From Solibacillus isronensis (GTDB lineage: Bacteria; Bacillota; Bacilli; Bacillales_A; Planococcaceae): a stretch of 64,000 nt of DNA. Within the stretch, counting starts at the first letter, position 1. Every line of letters starts with the position of its first letter. The stretch lies in assembly GCF_900168685.1 (NCBI RefSeq), contig NZ_FVZN01000014.1:1984001-2048000 (forward strand), in the 5' to 3' direction. Below are positions 55,021-64,000 of the stretch, in pieces. The position numbers and the translations under genes are program-made. The notes beneath the pieces were generated by a model, which searched no databases, was not told where the DNA came from, and saw nothing but the letters and a program-made list of their open reading frames with translations.

Positions 55021-56310
55021 TTAGTCGACAAAGTCAAATTCGAATTCCATTAAACGTACAGTATCGCCATTTTGAGCACCGCGTTTACGTAACTCTTCAT
55101 CGACACCCATCGCACGTAACTGGCGAGCAAAGCGTCGAATACCGTCTTCACGGCTGAAGTCTGTCATTTTGAATAGGCGTTCGATTGTGTATCCTGAAAG
55201 TACATATGCTCCATCATCATCGCGTGAAATCTCGAAGTCGACACCTTGGCCTTCATGCTTGTACATTACTACTGCATCTGACTCTTCGTCGATTACATCA
55301 TGCAATAAGAACTCCGGCGTTACTTCTAAAAGATCCGCAATTTCAAATAGCAATGGCTTTAAACCTTGACGGGAAACGGCTGAAATCGGGAAGATTTTTA
55401 CGTCTTCGCCTACTTTCTTTTTAAACTCTTCCAAGTTTTCTTCCGCATTCGGCATATCCATTTTGTTTGCTACGATAATTTGAGGACGCTCAAGTAATCG
55501 TAAATTATATTGTTCAAGCTCGTTGTTGATTGTTACATAATCATCATAAGGTTCGCGGCCTTCCATACCGGACATATCGATTACGTGTACGATTACACGT
55601 GTACGCTCAATGTGACGCAGGAACTGCATCCCTAATCCGACACCTTGGTGTGCGCCTTCGATTAGACCAGGTAAATCTGCCATTGCGAATGAACGGCCAT
55701 CATCTGTTTCCACCATACCTAAGTTCGGTACTATCGTAGTAAAGTGATAAGCGCCGATTTTAGGTTTTGCAGACGAAACAACAGATAGTAATGTTGATTT
55801 ACCTACTGAAGGGAAACCAACTAATCCAACATCCGCTAATACTTTCAACTCTAAAATTACTTCCAGTTCCTGACCTGGCTCGCCTTTTTCGGCTAATTCC
55901 GGTGCAGGGTTAGAAGGTGTCGCAAAACGGCAGTTACCGCGTCCGCCACGGCCTGCTTTAGCAATAATCGCTTGTTGGCCATGTTCAACTAAATCGGCAA
56001 TGACTGTTTTTGTTTCAGCATTCATTACAACTGTTCCCGGTGGCACTTTAACGATTAAATCTTCTGCACGACGACCGTGCATCCCTTTACTCATTCCATG
56101 CTCTCCGCGTTCAGCTTTGAAGTGACGTTTGTAACGGAAATCCATTAACGTACGTAAACCTTCTTCTACTTCAAAAATAACGTTACCGCCTCGCGCTCCG
56201 TCTCCACCAGCTGGACCACCGTTTGGTACGTACTTTTCACGACGGAAGGCAACCATTCCATCCCCGCCGTCTCCACCTTTAACATAAATCTTTACGTGAT
56301 CGACAAACAT
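55021..56310 (-). CDS. obgE: GTPase ObgE/CgtA
   Basis: Obg (429 residues), a 50S-assembly and stress GTPase needed for sporulation initiation. The glycine-rich Obg fold (about 1-158, [15 protein letters not shown] and [11 protein letters not shown]) precedes the G domain: [37 protein letters not shown]. The OCT domain ends the protein. ATG at 56310 matches the family start (FVDHVKIYV) and has GAGGAG upstream. Adjacent to spo0B, as in B. subtilis. Confidence 0.97.
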   Translation of the reverse strand: MFVDHVKIYVKGGDGGDGMVAFRREKYVPNGGPAGGDGARGGNVIFEVEEGLRTLMDFRYKRHFKAERGEHGMSKGMHGRRAEDLIVKVPPGTVVMNAETKTVIADLVEHGQQAIIAKAGRGGRGNCRFATPSNPAPELAEKGEPGQELEVILELKVLADVGLVGFPSVGKSTLLSVVSSAKPKIGAYHFTTIVPNLGMVETDDGRSFAMADLPGLIEGAHQGVGLGMQFLRHIERTRVIVHVIDMSGMEGREPYDDYVTINNELEQYNLRLLERPQIIVANKMDMPNAEENLEEFKKKVGEDVKIFPISAVSRQGLKPLLFEIADLLEVTPEFLLHDVIDEESDAVVMYKHEGQGVDFEISRDDDGAYVLSGYTIERLFKMTDFSREDGIRRFARQLRAMGVDEELRKRGAQNGDTVRLMEFEFDFVD

Positions 56311-56322
56311 TTCTTTCACTCC

Positions 56323-56838
56323 TCATACGTGAAGAACATATTTCCAACTTGTATTCGTTTGTTCATATGTTTCCACATTAAAAATATTCTGTTCTATTGA
56401 AAATGGCGACTGTTCCCATTTTCCCTTTAAATGAAATGAAATATTCCATTTATCTTCATATGTTTCGATGTTTAACAGTAATTGATGCTCTTCATATGGA
56501 TCAAGCTTGTCGTAAACATGAATAATTGTGTTTTCCAAGTATTGAACAATCGCTTCATCGTACTTGCTGTGTATTGGTGTACTTACATCACTTGTCATGT
56601 TTAGCTGTAAAGCCGGATAACGCCAACATAGGGTATGAAGCCATTCAACTGTTTTCGTTAATTGAAGTCGATTGATGTTCGAAAGTATTTTACAATGTTC
56701 AGACTGGTCAAAAATCACCTTTTTTGCCTCGTCCACTCGTCCTAAATCTAAGTTCATCTGAATTAAATGAAGCTGATTCAAATAATCATGATTCGCAAAG
56801 CGCAATGCTTCACTTACAGTTAATTTTGAAACGGTCAT
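56323..56838 (-). CDS. spo0B: Spo0B sporulation phosphotransferase
   Basis: Spo0B (171 residues) relays phosphate from Spo0F to Spo0A in the sporulation phosphorelay. The helical hairpin has the phospho-acceptor His17 in RFANHDYLNQLHLIQMNLDLG, matching the HD(W/Y)xNxLQ pattern. The C-terminal domain is a degenerate kinase ATPase fold. ATG at 56838 follows GGAGTG; the 25 codons upstream look like leader. The order obgE-spo0B-rpmA is conserved. It is 12 nt from obgE. Confidence 0.92.
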   Translation of the reverse strand: MTVSKLTVSEALRFANHDYLNQLHLIQMNLDLGRVDEAKKVIFDQSEHCKILSNINRLQLTKTVEWLHTLCWRYPALQLNMTSDVSTPIHSKYDEAIVQYLENTIIHVYDKLDPYEEHQLLLNIETYEDKWNISFHLKGKWEQSPFSIEQNIFNVETYEQTNTSWKYVLHV

Positions 56839-56999
56839 TTCACACACTCCGTATTCCAATATTATTAGTATAACAAGTATTTCAACTATTTTCCTTCCAT
56901 ACTTCATACTCATACATATTCAATACTTAAGAAAATTTCAATCATCCATCTCCATAAAGGCATCTCTGCATTCAACTATGAATTTGTGTAAAAACTTAA

Positions 57000-57030
57000 A
57001 AAAAGGACTGCAATAAATGCAGTCCTTTCA
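57000..57030 (-). terminator. Terminator of rplU-prp-rpmA
   Basis: AAAGGACTGCA (57002-57012) pairs with TGCAGTCCTTT (57018-57028, 5-nt loop), followed on the minus strand by TTTTTTT. Confidence 0.92.
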
Positions 57031-57039
57031 TTGCAAGAA

Positions 57040-57691
<652 letters not shown>

Positions 57692-57707
57692 GTCCGTCAC
57701 CTACTTA

Positions 57708-58016
57708 TTAAGCGTTGATAGCTTCAACTACTAATTTTGTATATGGTTGACGGTGACCTTGCTTACGACGGTAGTTCTTTTTCGCTTTAAGTTTGAAAAC
57801 AGTAATTTTCTTTTGCTTACCTTCTTTAACAACTTTCGCTGTTACAGTAGCGCCAGCAACAGTTGGAGCTCCAACTTTAACTGTTTCTCCACCTACGAAT
57901 AAAACTTTGTCAAAAGTAACGACTTCGTCAGCAGCCACACCTAGTTTTTCAACATAGATTTCTTGACCTGCTTCAACTTTGATTTGTTTACCACCAGTTT
58001 CGATAATTGCGTACAT
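57708..58016 (-). CDS. rplU: 50S ribosomal protein L21
   Basis: L21 (102 residues): [25 protein letters not shown] at the start and [19 protein letters not shown] near the end are diagnostic. First gene of rplU-prp-rpmA. GAGGAGGTG precedes the ATG. Its leader carries a structured region that may be the L21 autoregulatory element. Confidence 0.98.
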   Translation of the reverse strand: MYAIIETGGKQIKVEAGQEIYVEKLGVAADEVVTFDKVLFVGGETVKVGAPTVAGATVTAKVVKEGKQKKITVFKLKAKKNYRRKQGHRQPYTKLVVEAINA

Positions 58017-58127
58017 TAAAATGCACCTCCTCTTAGACTCAGACTCGCCCGGAATTGCAGGTGACCTATAAAGGTACTTAAACCTGTTCAGCGCGGTTGC
58101 AGTAGCACGGGTGCTACAAACAATAAC
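58017..58127 (-). promoter_or_regulatory. Structured 5' leader of rplU (L21-leader type)
   Basis: The leader of about 110 nt contains GTAGCACCCGTGCTAC, which can fold into a hairpin, an AACCGCGC...GCGAG-type pairing region and the AGGAGGTG site. Firmicutes rplU leaders form a known RNA family; I judge by position and hairpin, not by an alignment. Confidence 0.6.
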
Positions 58128-58133
58128 ATTAAA

Positions 58134-58162
58134 ATACTACCACACCGAAATTATCAAGTCAA
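58134..58162 (-). promoter_or_regulatory. SigA promoter of rplU operon
   Basis: TTGACT (58157-58162) and TAGTAT (58134-58139) are 17 bp apart on the minus strand. The -35 overlaps the last codons of spoIVFB, ruling out any further coding extension of that gene. Confidence 0.65.
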
Positions 58163-58765
58163 CCGCTTCATTACTATTTTTTCAAAAGCTGAACGGTATT
58201 TTCGATATTTCCAATCTCCAATTACTTTGCTCCATAAAAAGAGGCTTATAATTGCTAAAGATAATGTTTGTGGCAATAAATATAATAGTACGATAATTGT
58301 TACCGTAAGTAAATAAAAAGACGCCGTTAAATAAAATTCGAAAATTTTAGAAAACGGCCGTCGTTTCAAAATGCTGTAACATACTATTCTTCCACCATCG
58401 AGGGGCCAAATAGGAATAAGATTAATAGCAAGAATAAATAACTGTACTTCTATTAATCTCTCACTCAGCAAATCAGGCAGAAATAAACTGATAAAGATTC
58501 CCACACATGTCGCAACCGGTCCGCCAATAGCGATAATGATCAGCTGCTGATAGGATAATTGCAATTCGTCCTTGATGGTCATCTCCCCGCCGTACGGAAC
58601 AATTTTACATTGCGTTATTTTGGCTCCGACTAGCTTTGCAGCGATAAAATGACCTAATTCATGAAATAATAGCGAAACAATAATAATACTGTATAAAGCA
58701 ATATCACCATATAAAACAATTGATAAGAGCAGTAACAAAAATAATGGATGAATCGTGACTTTCAT
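58154..58765 (-). CDS. spoIVFB: SpoIVFB-like intramembrane metalloprotease (short form)
   Basis: A 203-residue M50 (site-2 protease) family protein, about six membrane helices. The zinc site is HELGH (His35, Glu36, His39) and the third ligand is in PLDGGR (Asp123). In B. subtilis SpoIVFB (about 288 residues) cleaves pro-SigK at engulfment and ends in a CBS domain; here the chain stops soon after the last helix, and no CBS domain is seen. It follows spoIVFA directly. Its likely substrate pro-SigK is encoded at 10.5 kb. Confidence 0.88.
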   Translation of the reverse strand: MKVTIHPLFLLLLLSIVLYGDIALYSIIIVSLLFHELGHFIAAKLVGAKITQCKIVPYGGEMTIKDELQLSYQQLIIIAIGGPVATCVGIFISLFLPDLLSERLIEVQLFILAINLIPIWPLDGGRIVCYSILKRRPFSKIFEFYLTASFYLLTVTIIVLLYLLPQTLSLAIISLFLWSKVIGDWKYRKYRSAFEKIVMKRLT

Positions 58766-59329
58766 CTAAATCGGCTGTTCCTTTAGCCAGCGAATCGTTT
58801 CTTCCATATTTAAAACTTCCCCGTTACGTTCAATCTGAATGTAGAGTTCCCCGCTTTTTTTCGTTGCGACAACAGTTCCTTTTGTCACTGTCGTGTAGGG
58901 TAAAACATAGAAGTCGTCCACAAATCCAAATGTAACCGTATCCCCTGTATCATAAACAACCGAGACCGTTTTTCCGTTATACTTTGTATGGCCCGTAAAC
59001 ACAATCATCCCATCATACAATGCATTTAATACGAACGGTTCTTCATACACGAGTAAATATCCGTCATTAAAACGATCAATCGTCTCAAACAGCTGTAATT
59101 GACTAATCGATACATCTGCACTAACAGGGAGCTGCTGGTCTTCATTAGACAACATATTCACAACAGCTTTTCGCATCATGACTAAATCATCTGAACTATA
59201 GACAATGGAATGAATGACACGTTTTGTAGCGATATCCCCATAATAATTACAGCTATAAATAACAACAAAGACAATACTCGCGATGAGCCACTGCCATTTT
59301 TTCAAGCTCACCATCCAATCTTTTTGCAC
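58766..59329 (-). CDS. spoIVFA: SpoIVFA-like regulator of SpoIVFB
   Basis: A protein of up to 187 residues: one N-terminal membrane helix (about 14-32), then an extracytoplasmic LytM/M23-type domain without catalytic ligands (LYDGMIVFTGHTKYNGKTVSVVYDTGDTVTFGF). SpoIVFA holds SpoIVFB inactive with BofA until SpoIVB cleaves it. Shorter than B. subtilis SpoIVFA (264). The GTG at 59329 lacks a ribosome site and would precede the proposed SigE start point; ATG at 59314 or TTG at 59305 may be used. Confidence 0.82.
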   Translation of the reverse strand: MQKDWMVSLKKWQWLIASIVFVVIYSCNYYGDIATKRVIHSIVYSSDDLVMMRKAVVNMLSNEDQQLPVSADVSISQLQLFETIDRFNDGYLLVYEEPFVLNALYDGMIVFTGHTKYNGKTVSVVYDTGDTVTFGFVDDFYVLPYTTVTKGTVVATKKSGELYIQIERNGEVLNMEETIRWLKEQPI

Positions 59330-59330
59330 T

Positions 59331-59359
59331 ATTATATGTCAGGAACGACAATACAATTC
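59331..59359 (-). promoter_or_regulatory. Candidate SigE promoter of spoIVFAB
   Basis: On the minus strand GAATTGT (59353-59359) and CATATAAT (59331-59338) are 14 bp apart, resembling the SigE pattern (-10 CATAnnnT). SpoIVF is SigE-dependent in B. subtilis. Confidence 0.35.
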
Positions 59360-59385
59360 AAGAAAGCCTGTACATAGAAAAAAAG

Positions 59386-59422
59386 CTGTAAAGAATAATT
59401 GATTTTATCCCATACAGCTTAC
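59386..59422 (-). terminator. Candidate terminator of minCD
   Basis: AAGCTGTA and TACAGCTT pair over a 20-nt-plus loop and are followed on the minus strand by TTTTTTTC, just after the minD stop. Confidence 0.55.
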
Positions 59423-59425
59423 TTC

Positions 59426-60310
59426 TTATTTAAATAATGCTTTTAATTTTGCAAAAACGCCTTTTGGCTGATCATCTTCCAAGGACATTAACGGCACAGA
59501 ATCACCTAATATACGGCGTGCGATATTACGGTATCCCAGTGATGCTTTGTTGTTCGGATTCATGACAATTGGTTCACCTTTATTGGATGAACTGATAACA
59601 TCTTCACTATCGACGATGATTCCCAATAAATCAATCGATAAATGTGTAGTAACTTCTGTAATATCCATCGCATCTCCGTTGTTCATCAAACTTTTACGGA
59701 TTCGGTTAATAATAAGTTTTGGCGGTTCGATCGGCTCCTGCTCCAATAGTCCGATAATTCGATCCGCATCTCTTACTGCCGATATTTCAGGTGTTGTCAC
59801 AACAATGGCACGATCCGCTCCAGCGACCGCATTGCGGTAGCCTTGCTCAATACCAGCCGGACAATCAATTAAAATATAGTCAAACTCACGCTTCAACTCA
59901 TCTATCAAAGCTTTCATCTGTTCAGGGTTGATAGCGTTTTTGTCTGTATTTTGGGCAGCAGGCATCAAGTATAGACGTTCATCTACACGCTTGTCCTTTA
60001 CTAATGCCTGATGCGTTTTACAGCGGCCTTCAATTACGTCCACTAAATCATAAATGATCCGATTTTCCAAGCCTAATATAACGTCTAAATTACGCAACCC
60101 GATATCCGTATCGACTAGACAAACTCTCTTTCCTTGAAGTGCCAATGCCGTTCCTAGGTTTGCAGTCGTAGTAGTTTTCCCTACTCCACCTTTTCCTGAA
60201 GTTATAACGATTGCTTCTCCCACATTAGCGGCCCCTTCCTTATATAAGGTAGCTTTTTGAGCTCCAGTTTCATCAGTATTCTTAGAGAATAATAATTCTT
60301 CATCACTCAT
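59426..60310 (-). CDS. minD: Septum site-determining ATPase MinD
   Basis: MinD (294 residues from the ATG at 60310) recruits MinC to the membrane to block polar septa. The deviant Walker A GKGGVGKTTT, DTDIGLRNLD and DCPAGIEQGY are intact, and the C-terminal amphipathic membrane helix is GVFAKLKALFK. Two starts are plausible: ATG at 60310 with GGAGGAAGC, giving a 29-residue N-terminal extension, and GTG at 60223 with AAGGAAGGGG, which gives the usual family start VGEAIVITSG. The minC stop and this ATG are contiguous. Confidence 0.95.
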   Translation of the reverse strand: MSDEELLFSKNTDETGAQKATLYKEGAANVGEAIVITSGKGGVGKTTTTANLGTALALQGKRVCLVDTDIGLRNLDVILGLENRIIYDLVDVIEGRCKTHQALVKDKRVDERLYLMPAAQNTDKNAINPEQMKALIDELKREFDYILIDCPAGIEQGYRNAVAGADRAIVVTTPEISAVRDADRIIGLLEQEPIEPPKLIINRIRKSLMNNGDAMDITEVTTHLSIDLLGIIVDSEDVISSSNKGEPIVMNPNNKASLGYRNIARRILGDSVPLMSLEDDQPKGVFAKLKALFK

Positions 60311-60979
60311 TTAGCTTCCTCCTTTGAATGTTGATAAATTCGGTCGTACATTTCTTATTTCCTGGATTCTATCATATGCTATTATATTATTTTCTCCAAG
60401 ATAGGCAAAAATTTGATCGGTATTGTCTAATATATATTGCGACTCGTTCGTCATTACTTCCACATAATTCCCAATTAATATATGTGTCGGTTCGAAATGT
60501 GACGCGGATACAATTGCTTGTTCATTGCCACCCATGCCTGCATGCACAATGCCTTTTAACTTACCCGCAATATGTACATTACCCCCTGCCTCAATACGTC
60601 CGTTTGGATTGACATCACCTAACACAAGTATATCACCCGTTACACGAATCGTTTGTCCGGAACGCACAATGCCTACATATGTTTCAAAGCGACTTGTCTC
60701 AAGCAGTTTGTGACTTTCTTCTAATGTAATGACATCACTTTGAATCTTTTTCACACATAGTTTTTGCTGTTCTTCCACAATTTCAGTAAGCTGGTCTTTT
60801 TGTTCTTGTGTACAGTAACGTTTTCCTAAGTGCAATTGTACATCTATTTTACCATCAAGATGGCCGTCTGTAACTTTTTTTCCAAGTTCTTCTACCAACT
60901 CGGTAAAAGAACATTGGTCATCCAAACGAAGTACTAACCCATCTTTTGTTCCTTTAATATGGATAAGTTGTTTTTTCAT
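60311..60979 (-). CDS. minC: Septum site-determining protein MinC
   Basis: MinC (222 residues) inhibits FtsZ polymerisation. The N-terminal domain (about 1-100) starts HIKGTKDGLVLRLDD; the C-terminal beta-helix (about 115-210) has GDVNPNGRIEAGGNVHIAGKLKGIVHAGMGG, the MinD-binding RxxG surface. The C-terminus ends immediately before minD. AGGTGA lies 12 nt before the ATG. Follows mreD after a terminator. Confidence 0.95.
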   Translation of the reverse strand: MKKQLIHIKGTKDGLVLRLDDQCSFTELVEELGKKVTDGHLDGKIDVQLHLGKRYCTQEQKDQLTEIVEEQQKLCVKKIQSDVITLEESHKLLETSRFETYVGIVRSGQTIRVTGDILVLGDVNPNGRIEAGGNVHIAGKLKGIVHAGMGGNEQAIVSASHFEPTHILIGNYVEVMTNESQYILDNTDQIFAYLGENNIIAYDRIQEIRNVRPNLSTFKGGS

Positions 60980-61011
60980 AGCTTTTTCAAGTCACCTCGC
61001 GCTACATAATA

Positions 61012-61050
61012 ACGAAAAAAAACAAGCGGACTATAGATCCGTTTTGTTTC
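61012..61050 (-). terminator. Terminator between mreD and minC
   Basis: On the minus strand AAACAAAACGGA pairs with TCCGCTTGTTT with one bulge, followed by TTTTTTT. It separates mreBCD from minCD, at least partly. Confidence 0.75.
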
Positions 61051-61069
61051 TTATCGTTTTTTAAAAATG

Positions 61070-61588
61070 CTATTGTGCCCGTTGAAATACACGAGCGCTA
61101 AGACAATATTTAAACGCCCATGCAAGCATTATCAAAAATAATAGATTACCAATTGTTGTCGGAACTAATCGATTCACTAGAAACGGCTGAAGCGCCATCG
61201 TTGTAAATTGAAGCATATAGAAAAATTCATATACAACAAATTCGAAAACAATCATTAGCAATAATGCCAAAATCGTAGAAAATACTAAATGTGGATGAAT
61301 ACGTTTTACACACCATGCCGCGACATAGCAGATAGCGGGATATAAAACCGTATAAAGACCAATAATATTAATATAAAACACATCAAAACAAAGTCCAAAA
61401 ATAAGACCATAAATCATGGCTTTTTTTCGGCTGTAATAAATGGCTAGAAAAATTAAATATAAAATTAAAAAACGCGGAATCAAATAATAGATTCCTTCGC
61501 CCAACTGCAATGGGGAGAATACGGCGAATTCAGATTCAAGCAAAAATAGCAAGACAGCAACGAAGCCAATTAAAAATCGAGCGAGCAT
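61070..61588 (-). CDS. mreD: Rod shape-determining protein MreD
   Basis: A 172-residue integral membrane protein with about five helices (LLESEFAVFSPLQL, ILYLIFLAIYYSRKKAMIYGLIFGL). MreD works with MreC and RodA in the elongasome. Its ATG overlaps the mreC stop (TAATG), so the two are coupled. Sequence alone is weakly conserved, but position after mreC makes it secure. Confidence 0.93.
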   Translation of the reverse strand: MLARFLIGFVAVLLFLLESEFAVFSPLQLGEGIYYLIPRFLILYLIFLAIYYSRKKAMIYGLIFGLCFDVFYINIIGLYTVLYPAICYVAAWCVKRIHPHLVFSTILALLLMIVFEFVVYEFFYMLQFTTMALQPFLVNRLVPTTIGNLLFLIMLAWAFKYCLSARVFQRAQ

Positions 61589-62505
61589 TACTCATCCCCC
61601 TCATTTTCATCGGCTGGTCCATTCACTAAATCTTCATTTGTACTGCCACCGTCAGAACCATCTACCGAAATTGTTTTGCGCTTAGCAATAATAACATGTT
61701 CGATCATAGAAAAATCTGCTGCTGGTTTGACATAGGCCATTTTCGTTAAACCGAAATCATCAGTTGTTACTTCTGTAATCTCACCGATTAAAATACCTTT
61801 CGGGAAGATCCCACCAAGTCCGGAAGACAATACTTTTCCGCCTTCTTTTAGGTCAACTTTGGAATCGATACGCTTTAATAATAATTCGTTACGCTCAACG
61901 TCATAACCTTCTACTAAACCATGAATTTCCTTATTCTTTTCGTCATGTACTACTGCTGATACACGATAGTTTTCATTATTCGTATAAAGCAATTCCACTT
62001 CGGAAGTATAAGGTGTTGCGATGACAATTTTACCAACTAGCCCTCGAGAAGTCATAACAGCCATGTTTTTTTCAACCCCATCTGCTGTCCCTTTATTTAA
62101 AATAATTTTTTCTTCCCACTGATCAGGGTTTCTCGCGATGACCGTCGCCTGAATTGGGTCGAAATCACGCAAACTTTCCTCGATTGATGCGAGTTCACGC
62201 AATGAAGAATTTTCGGCCTTTAATGTGCTTACTTCCGCCTTCAGAACGGCAAAGTCTTCTAGACGCATTTTTAAGCGTTGGTTCTCTTCATACGTATTTA
62301 ACAGCGAATCAATATTGCTAAAAATACCTGTTATGTAATTAGCCGGCTTTGCGACAAGCGATTGTGCAAAGCCAACTGTATCTTTAATAATTTTCTCGGG
62401 TAATGTTGCGTTATGACGATCACGTAAAGAGAAACCAATCAATGCCACTAGAACAATAACGCTTACTAATAGGACAATTAACTTTTTATTAGAAAAATGT
62501 GGCAC
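61588..62505 (-). CDS. mreC: Rod shape-determining protein MreC
   Basis: MreC (305 residues): an N-terminal membrane helix (about 8-27), a coiled coil (about 65-110, NTYEENQRLKMRLEDFAVLKAEVSTLKAEN) and two beta-barrel domains with NPDQWEEKIILNKGTADGV and GLVGKIV. It scaffolds the cell-wall elongation machinery outside the membrane. GTG start with GGAGGACTGG upstream. It lies 12 nt after mreB. The C-terminal tail is acidic and Gly-rich. Confidence 0.96.
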   Translation of the reverse strand: MPHFSNKKLIVLLVSVIVLVALIGFSLRDRHNATLPEKIIKDTVGFAQSLVAKPANYITGIFSNIDSLLNTYEENQRLKMRLEDFAVLKAEVSTLKAENSSLRELASIEESLRDFDPIQATVIARNPDQWEEKIILNKGTADGVEKNMAVMTSRGLVGKIVIATPYTSEVELLYTNNENYRVSAVVHDEKNKEIHGLVEGYDVERNELLLKRIDSKVDLKEGGKVLSSGLGGIFPKGILIGEITEVTTDDFGLTKMAYVKPAADFSMIEHVIIAKRKTISVDGSDGGSTNEDLVNGPADENEGDE

Positions 62506-62517
62506 TGCCAGTCCTCC

Positions 62518-63534
62518 TTACTTCAATTGTTGCGCGCGAATTAAAGCGATGTTGTCTAATGCTTTACCCGTTCCGATTGCAACACAATCCAACGGATCTT
62601 CAGCAATAAATACAGGCATTTTAGTTTCATCGCTGATTACTTTATCTAAATTGCGTAATAAAGCACCACCGCCTGTTAAAACAATGCCGCGCTCCATTAC
62701 GTCTGCAGATAATTCAGGTGGTGTTTGTTCCAATGTTTTCTTAACGCCATCTAAAATAACTACAATAGCTTCATGTAAAGATTTTGAAATTTCATCTGAT
62801 GTAATTTCAATTGTTTTTGGTAAGCCAGTTAACAGGTCGCGTCCGCGAATTTCCATTGTTTCAGCAGGTCCTTCAGCACGTGCCGTACCAATTTCTACTT
62901 TGATGCTTTCAGCTGTACGCTCACCAATTGTTAAGTTATATGTTTTACGGATGTAAGCAATGATCGATTGATCCATTGCATCACCACCAACACGTACTGA
63001 TTCACTTGTTACAATACCACCAAGAGAAATTACAGCAACTTCTGTTGTACCACCACCGATATCAACTACCATCGAACCTGTTGGCTCCCATACCGGCAAG
63101 TTAGCACCGATTGCTGCCGCAAACGGTTCTTCAATTGTAAACGCTTCTTTTGCGCCCGCTTGACGGCTTGCATCAATAACCGCACGTTGCTCAACTGAAG
63201 TGATACCATATGGCACACAAATCATGACATTCGGTTTCTTCCAGTTAGAACCCGATGCTTTCATTGCTTCTTTTAAATAATATTGAATCATTGCTGTTGT
63301 AATTTCAAAATCAGCAATAACGCCATCTTTCATCGGGCGGATAGCCACGATTGAACCCGGTGTACGACCGATCATATTTTTTGCGTCATTTCCGACTGCT
63401 ACAATATCGCCTGTTTTTGTATTTTTCGCTACTACTGAAGGTTCACGTAATACAATTCCTTTACCTTTTACAAATACTAATGTATTAGCTGTGCCAAGAT
63501 CGATCCCGACATCTTTATTCCCTAATCCAAACAA
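62518..63534 (-). CDS. mreB: Actin-like rod-shape protein MreB
   Basis: MreB (338 residues), the bacterial actin that orients lateral wall synthesis. The phosphate 1 loop GIDLGTANT, phosphate 2 [12 protein letters not shown], connect and adenosine motifs ([12 protein letters not shown]) are all present. TTG start, with GGGAG upstream at 8 nt. First gene of mreBCD, whose promoter region is the long gap to radC. Confidence 0.98.
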   Translation of the reverse strand: MFGLGNKDVGIDLGTANTLVFVKGKGIVLREPSVVAKNTKTGDIVAVGNDAKNMIGRTPGSIVAIRPMKDGVIADFEITTAMIQYYLKEAMKASGSNWKKPNVMICVPYGITSVEQRAVIDASRQAGAKEAFTIEEPFAAAIGANLPVWEPTGSMVVDIGGGTTEVAVISLGGIVTSESVRVGGDAMDQSIIAYIRKTYNLTIGERTAESIKVEIGTARAEGPAETMEIRGRDLLTGLPKTIEITSDEISKSLHEAIVVILDGVKKTLEQTPPELSADVMERGIVLTGGGALLRNLDKVISDETKMPVFIAEDPLDCVAIGTGKALDNIALIRAQQLK

Positions 63535-63870
63535 ATTAAGTACTCCCTTTCTTATTAAAACGATTTCTAATTTATGATGCTAGCAAAATCATACGCTCTA
63601 TTATAACGAATTACATCAAAAAATTATAGTGTTACAAGCACCGAATCGCGACTTTTGTCGAATGTTTTTTTCTACAACACTACTTTACTATTGTATTTCT
63701 ATTTCCGTTACGAGACAAATAAAATTAATATGTAAGATTTAACAAAATCGCCACATGCTTATGACGAATATAACAAATAAAAGTTGCGATTGCGAAAATT
63801 GTCGACGAATTTTTAAATCCGTAATAATTGTTATCGTAATGTAATAATTCCTAATTATAAAATAACTACA
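63535..63870 (-). promoter_or_regulatory. Long AT-rich mreB upstream region
   Basis: This 336-nt gap between radC and mreB holds no gene. On the minus strand a TATAAT (63600-63605) lies 60-odd nt before mreB, with a second TATAAT at 63623-63628; neither has a clear -35. Two GTCGAC-type palindromes (CGACTTTTGTCG near 63650 and AAATTGTCGACGAATTT near 63797) are present, of unknown meaning. Confidence 0.4.
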
Positions 63871-63873
63871 AAA

Positions 63874-63905
63874 TAAAAAGACAAACGCTTTAATACGTTT
63901 GTCCA
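63874..63905 (-). terminator. Terminator of radC
   Basis: GACAAACG (63880-63887) pairs with CGTTTGTC (63896-63903), with an 8-nt loop, followed on the minus strand by TTTTTATTTT. Confidence 0.85.
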
Positions 63906-63920
63906 GTTATCTAGAATTCC

Positions 63921-64000
63921 CTAGAAATATCCCTTTTCCTTCATACTTATAAACTGATGATCACCAATAATGACGTGGTCGAGCAAATCGACTCCGACTA
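63921..64000 (-). CDS. radC: RadC/JAB-domain protein, C-terminal end only
   Basis: The last 25 codons of a gene that runs off the window. They read VGVDLLDHVIIGDHQFISMKE, then KGYF and TAG, matching the end of RadC (JAMM/MPN-fold) proteins, where the DH pair supports the metal site. RadC precedes mreB in Bacillales. Only this tail is visible, so integrity cannot be judged. Confidence 0.85.
   Translation of the reverse strand, partial: VGVDLLDHVIIGDHQFISMKEKGYF

Noticed and set aside
63640-63820. GTCGAC-type palindromes as SOS boxes upstream of mreB
   Set aside because: They do not fit the Bacillus SOS consensus (CGAACRNRYGTTYC) and mreB is not a damage-regulated gene; recorded only as sequence features.

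Overview
The window is a dense stretch of a low-GC, endospore-forming, competence-capable Gram-positive chromosome. The genes present (sigK with a pro-sequence, spoIVFA/spoIVFB, spo0B, spoVB, a safA-like coat gene, the comE operon, comN, a T-box before alaS, prp next to rpmA) place it in the Bacillales. Gene content and the TTG/GTG-rich starts look most like Planococcaceae/Caryophanaceae (Solibacillus or Lysinibacillus type). The genus is an inference. Nearly all genes lie on the minus strand. There is no rRNA, tRNA, prophage, insertion sequence or CRISPR array.

Layout. (1) 0-10 kb: the competence uptake operon comEA-comEB-comEC preceded by yqeM-rsfS-yqeK-nadD-yhbY-aroE-yqeH-yqeG, then psd and a divergent pssA. 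(2) 10.5-20.3 kb: an uninterrupted sigK (no skin element), mtnN, yrrS, greA, udk, the tRNA hydroxylation/methylation trio yrrO-yrrN-trmR, mltG, two DUF1292 genes, ruvX and ireB. (3) 20.4-31.7 kb: alaS with a full T-box leader and consensus promoter, then an accessory pocket: an MFS exporter/permease divergent from a Crp/Fnr regulator with a Crp-type operator between them, nupC, recD2, a lone eukaryotic-type HisA, a manganese catalase and a small DUF2642 gene. (4) 31.7-47.7 kb: dtd, rel, apt, recJ, lapA, secDF, comN, spoVB, a DUF421 gene, yajC, tgt, queA, ruvB, ruvA. (5) 47.8-53.5 kb, the most distinctive part: an APH-fold kinase coupled to a SafA-like LysM protein with Met-Pro/CxxC repeats, niaR without its usual nad partners, a three-gene overlapping operon (ECF sigma, PadR-like regulator, HAAS-SEDS fusion), and a 316-bp non-coding array of 13 TATTAGAA motifs, mostly exactly 21 bp apart, held between a terminator and a candidate ECF promoter. 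(6) 53.5-64 kb: pheA, pheB, obgE, spo0B, rpmA, prp, rplU, spoIVFB, spoIVFA, minD, minC, mreD, mreC, mreB and the last codons of radC.

How the parts connect. Pro-SigK and its likely processing complex (SpoIVFA/SpoIVFB) are both here. ComN, known in Bacillus subtilis as a post-transcriptional controller of comE mRNA, is here together with a comEA leader whose ribosome-binding site lies in a long stem followed by a U-run. Prp and the L27 precursor it trims are adjacent. MinCD and MreBCD share the shape/division cluster. The best candidate for an undescribed system is the ECF sigma/PadR/HAAS-SEDS operon with its upstream phased array. All functional assignments come from reading motifs and gene order; no database search was run.
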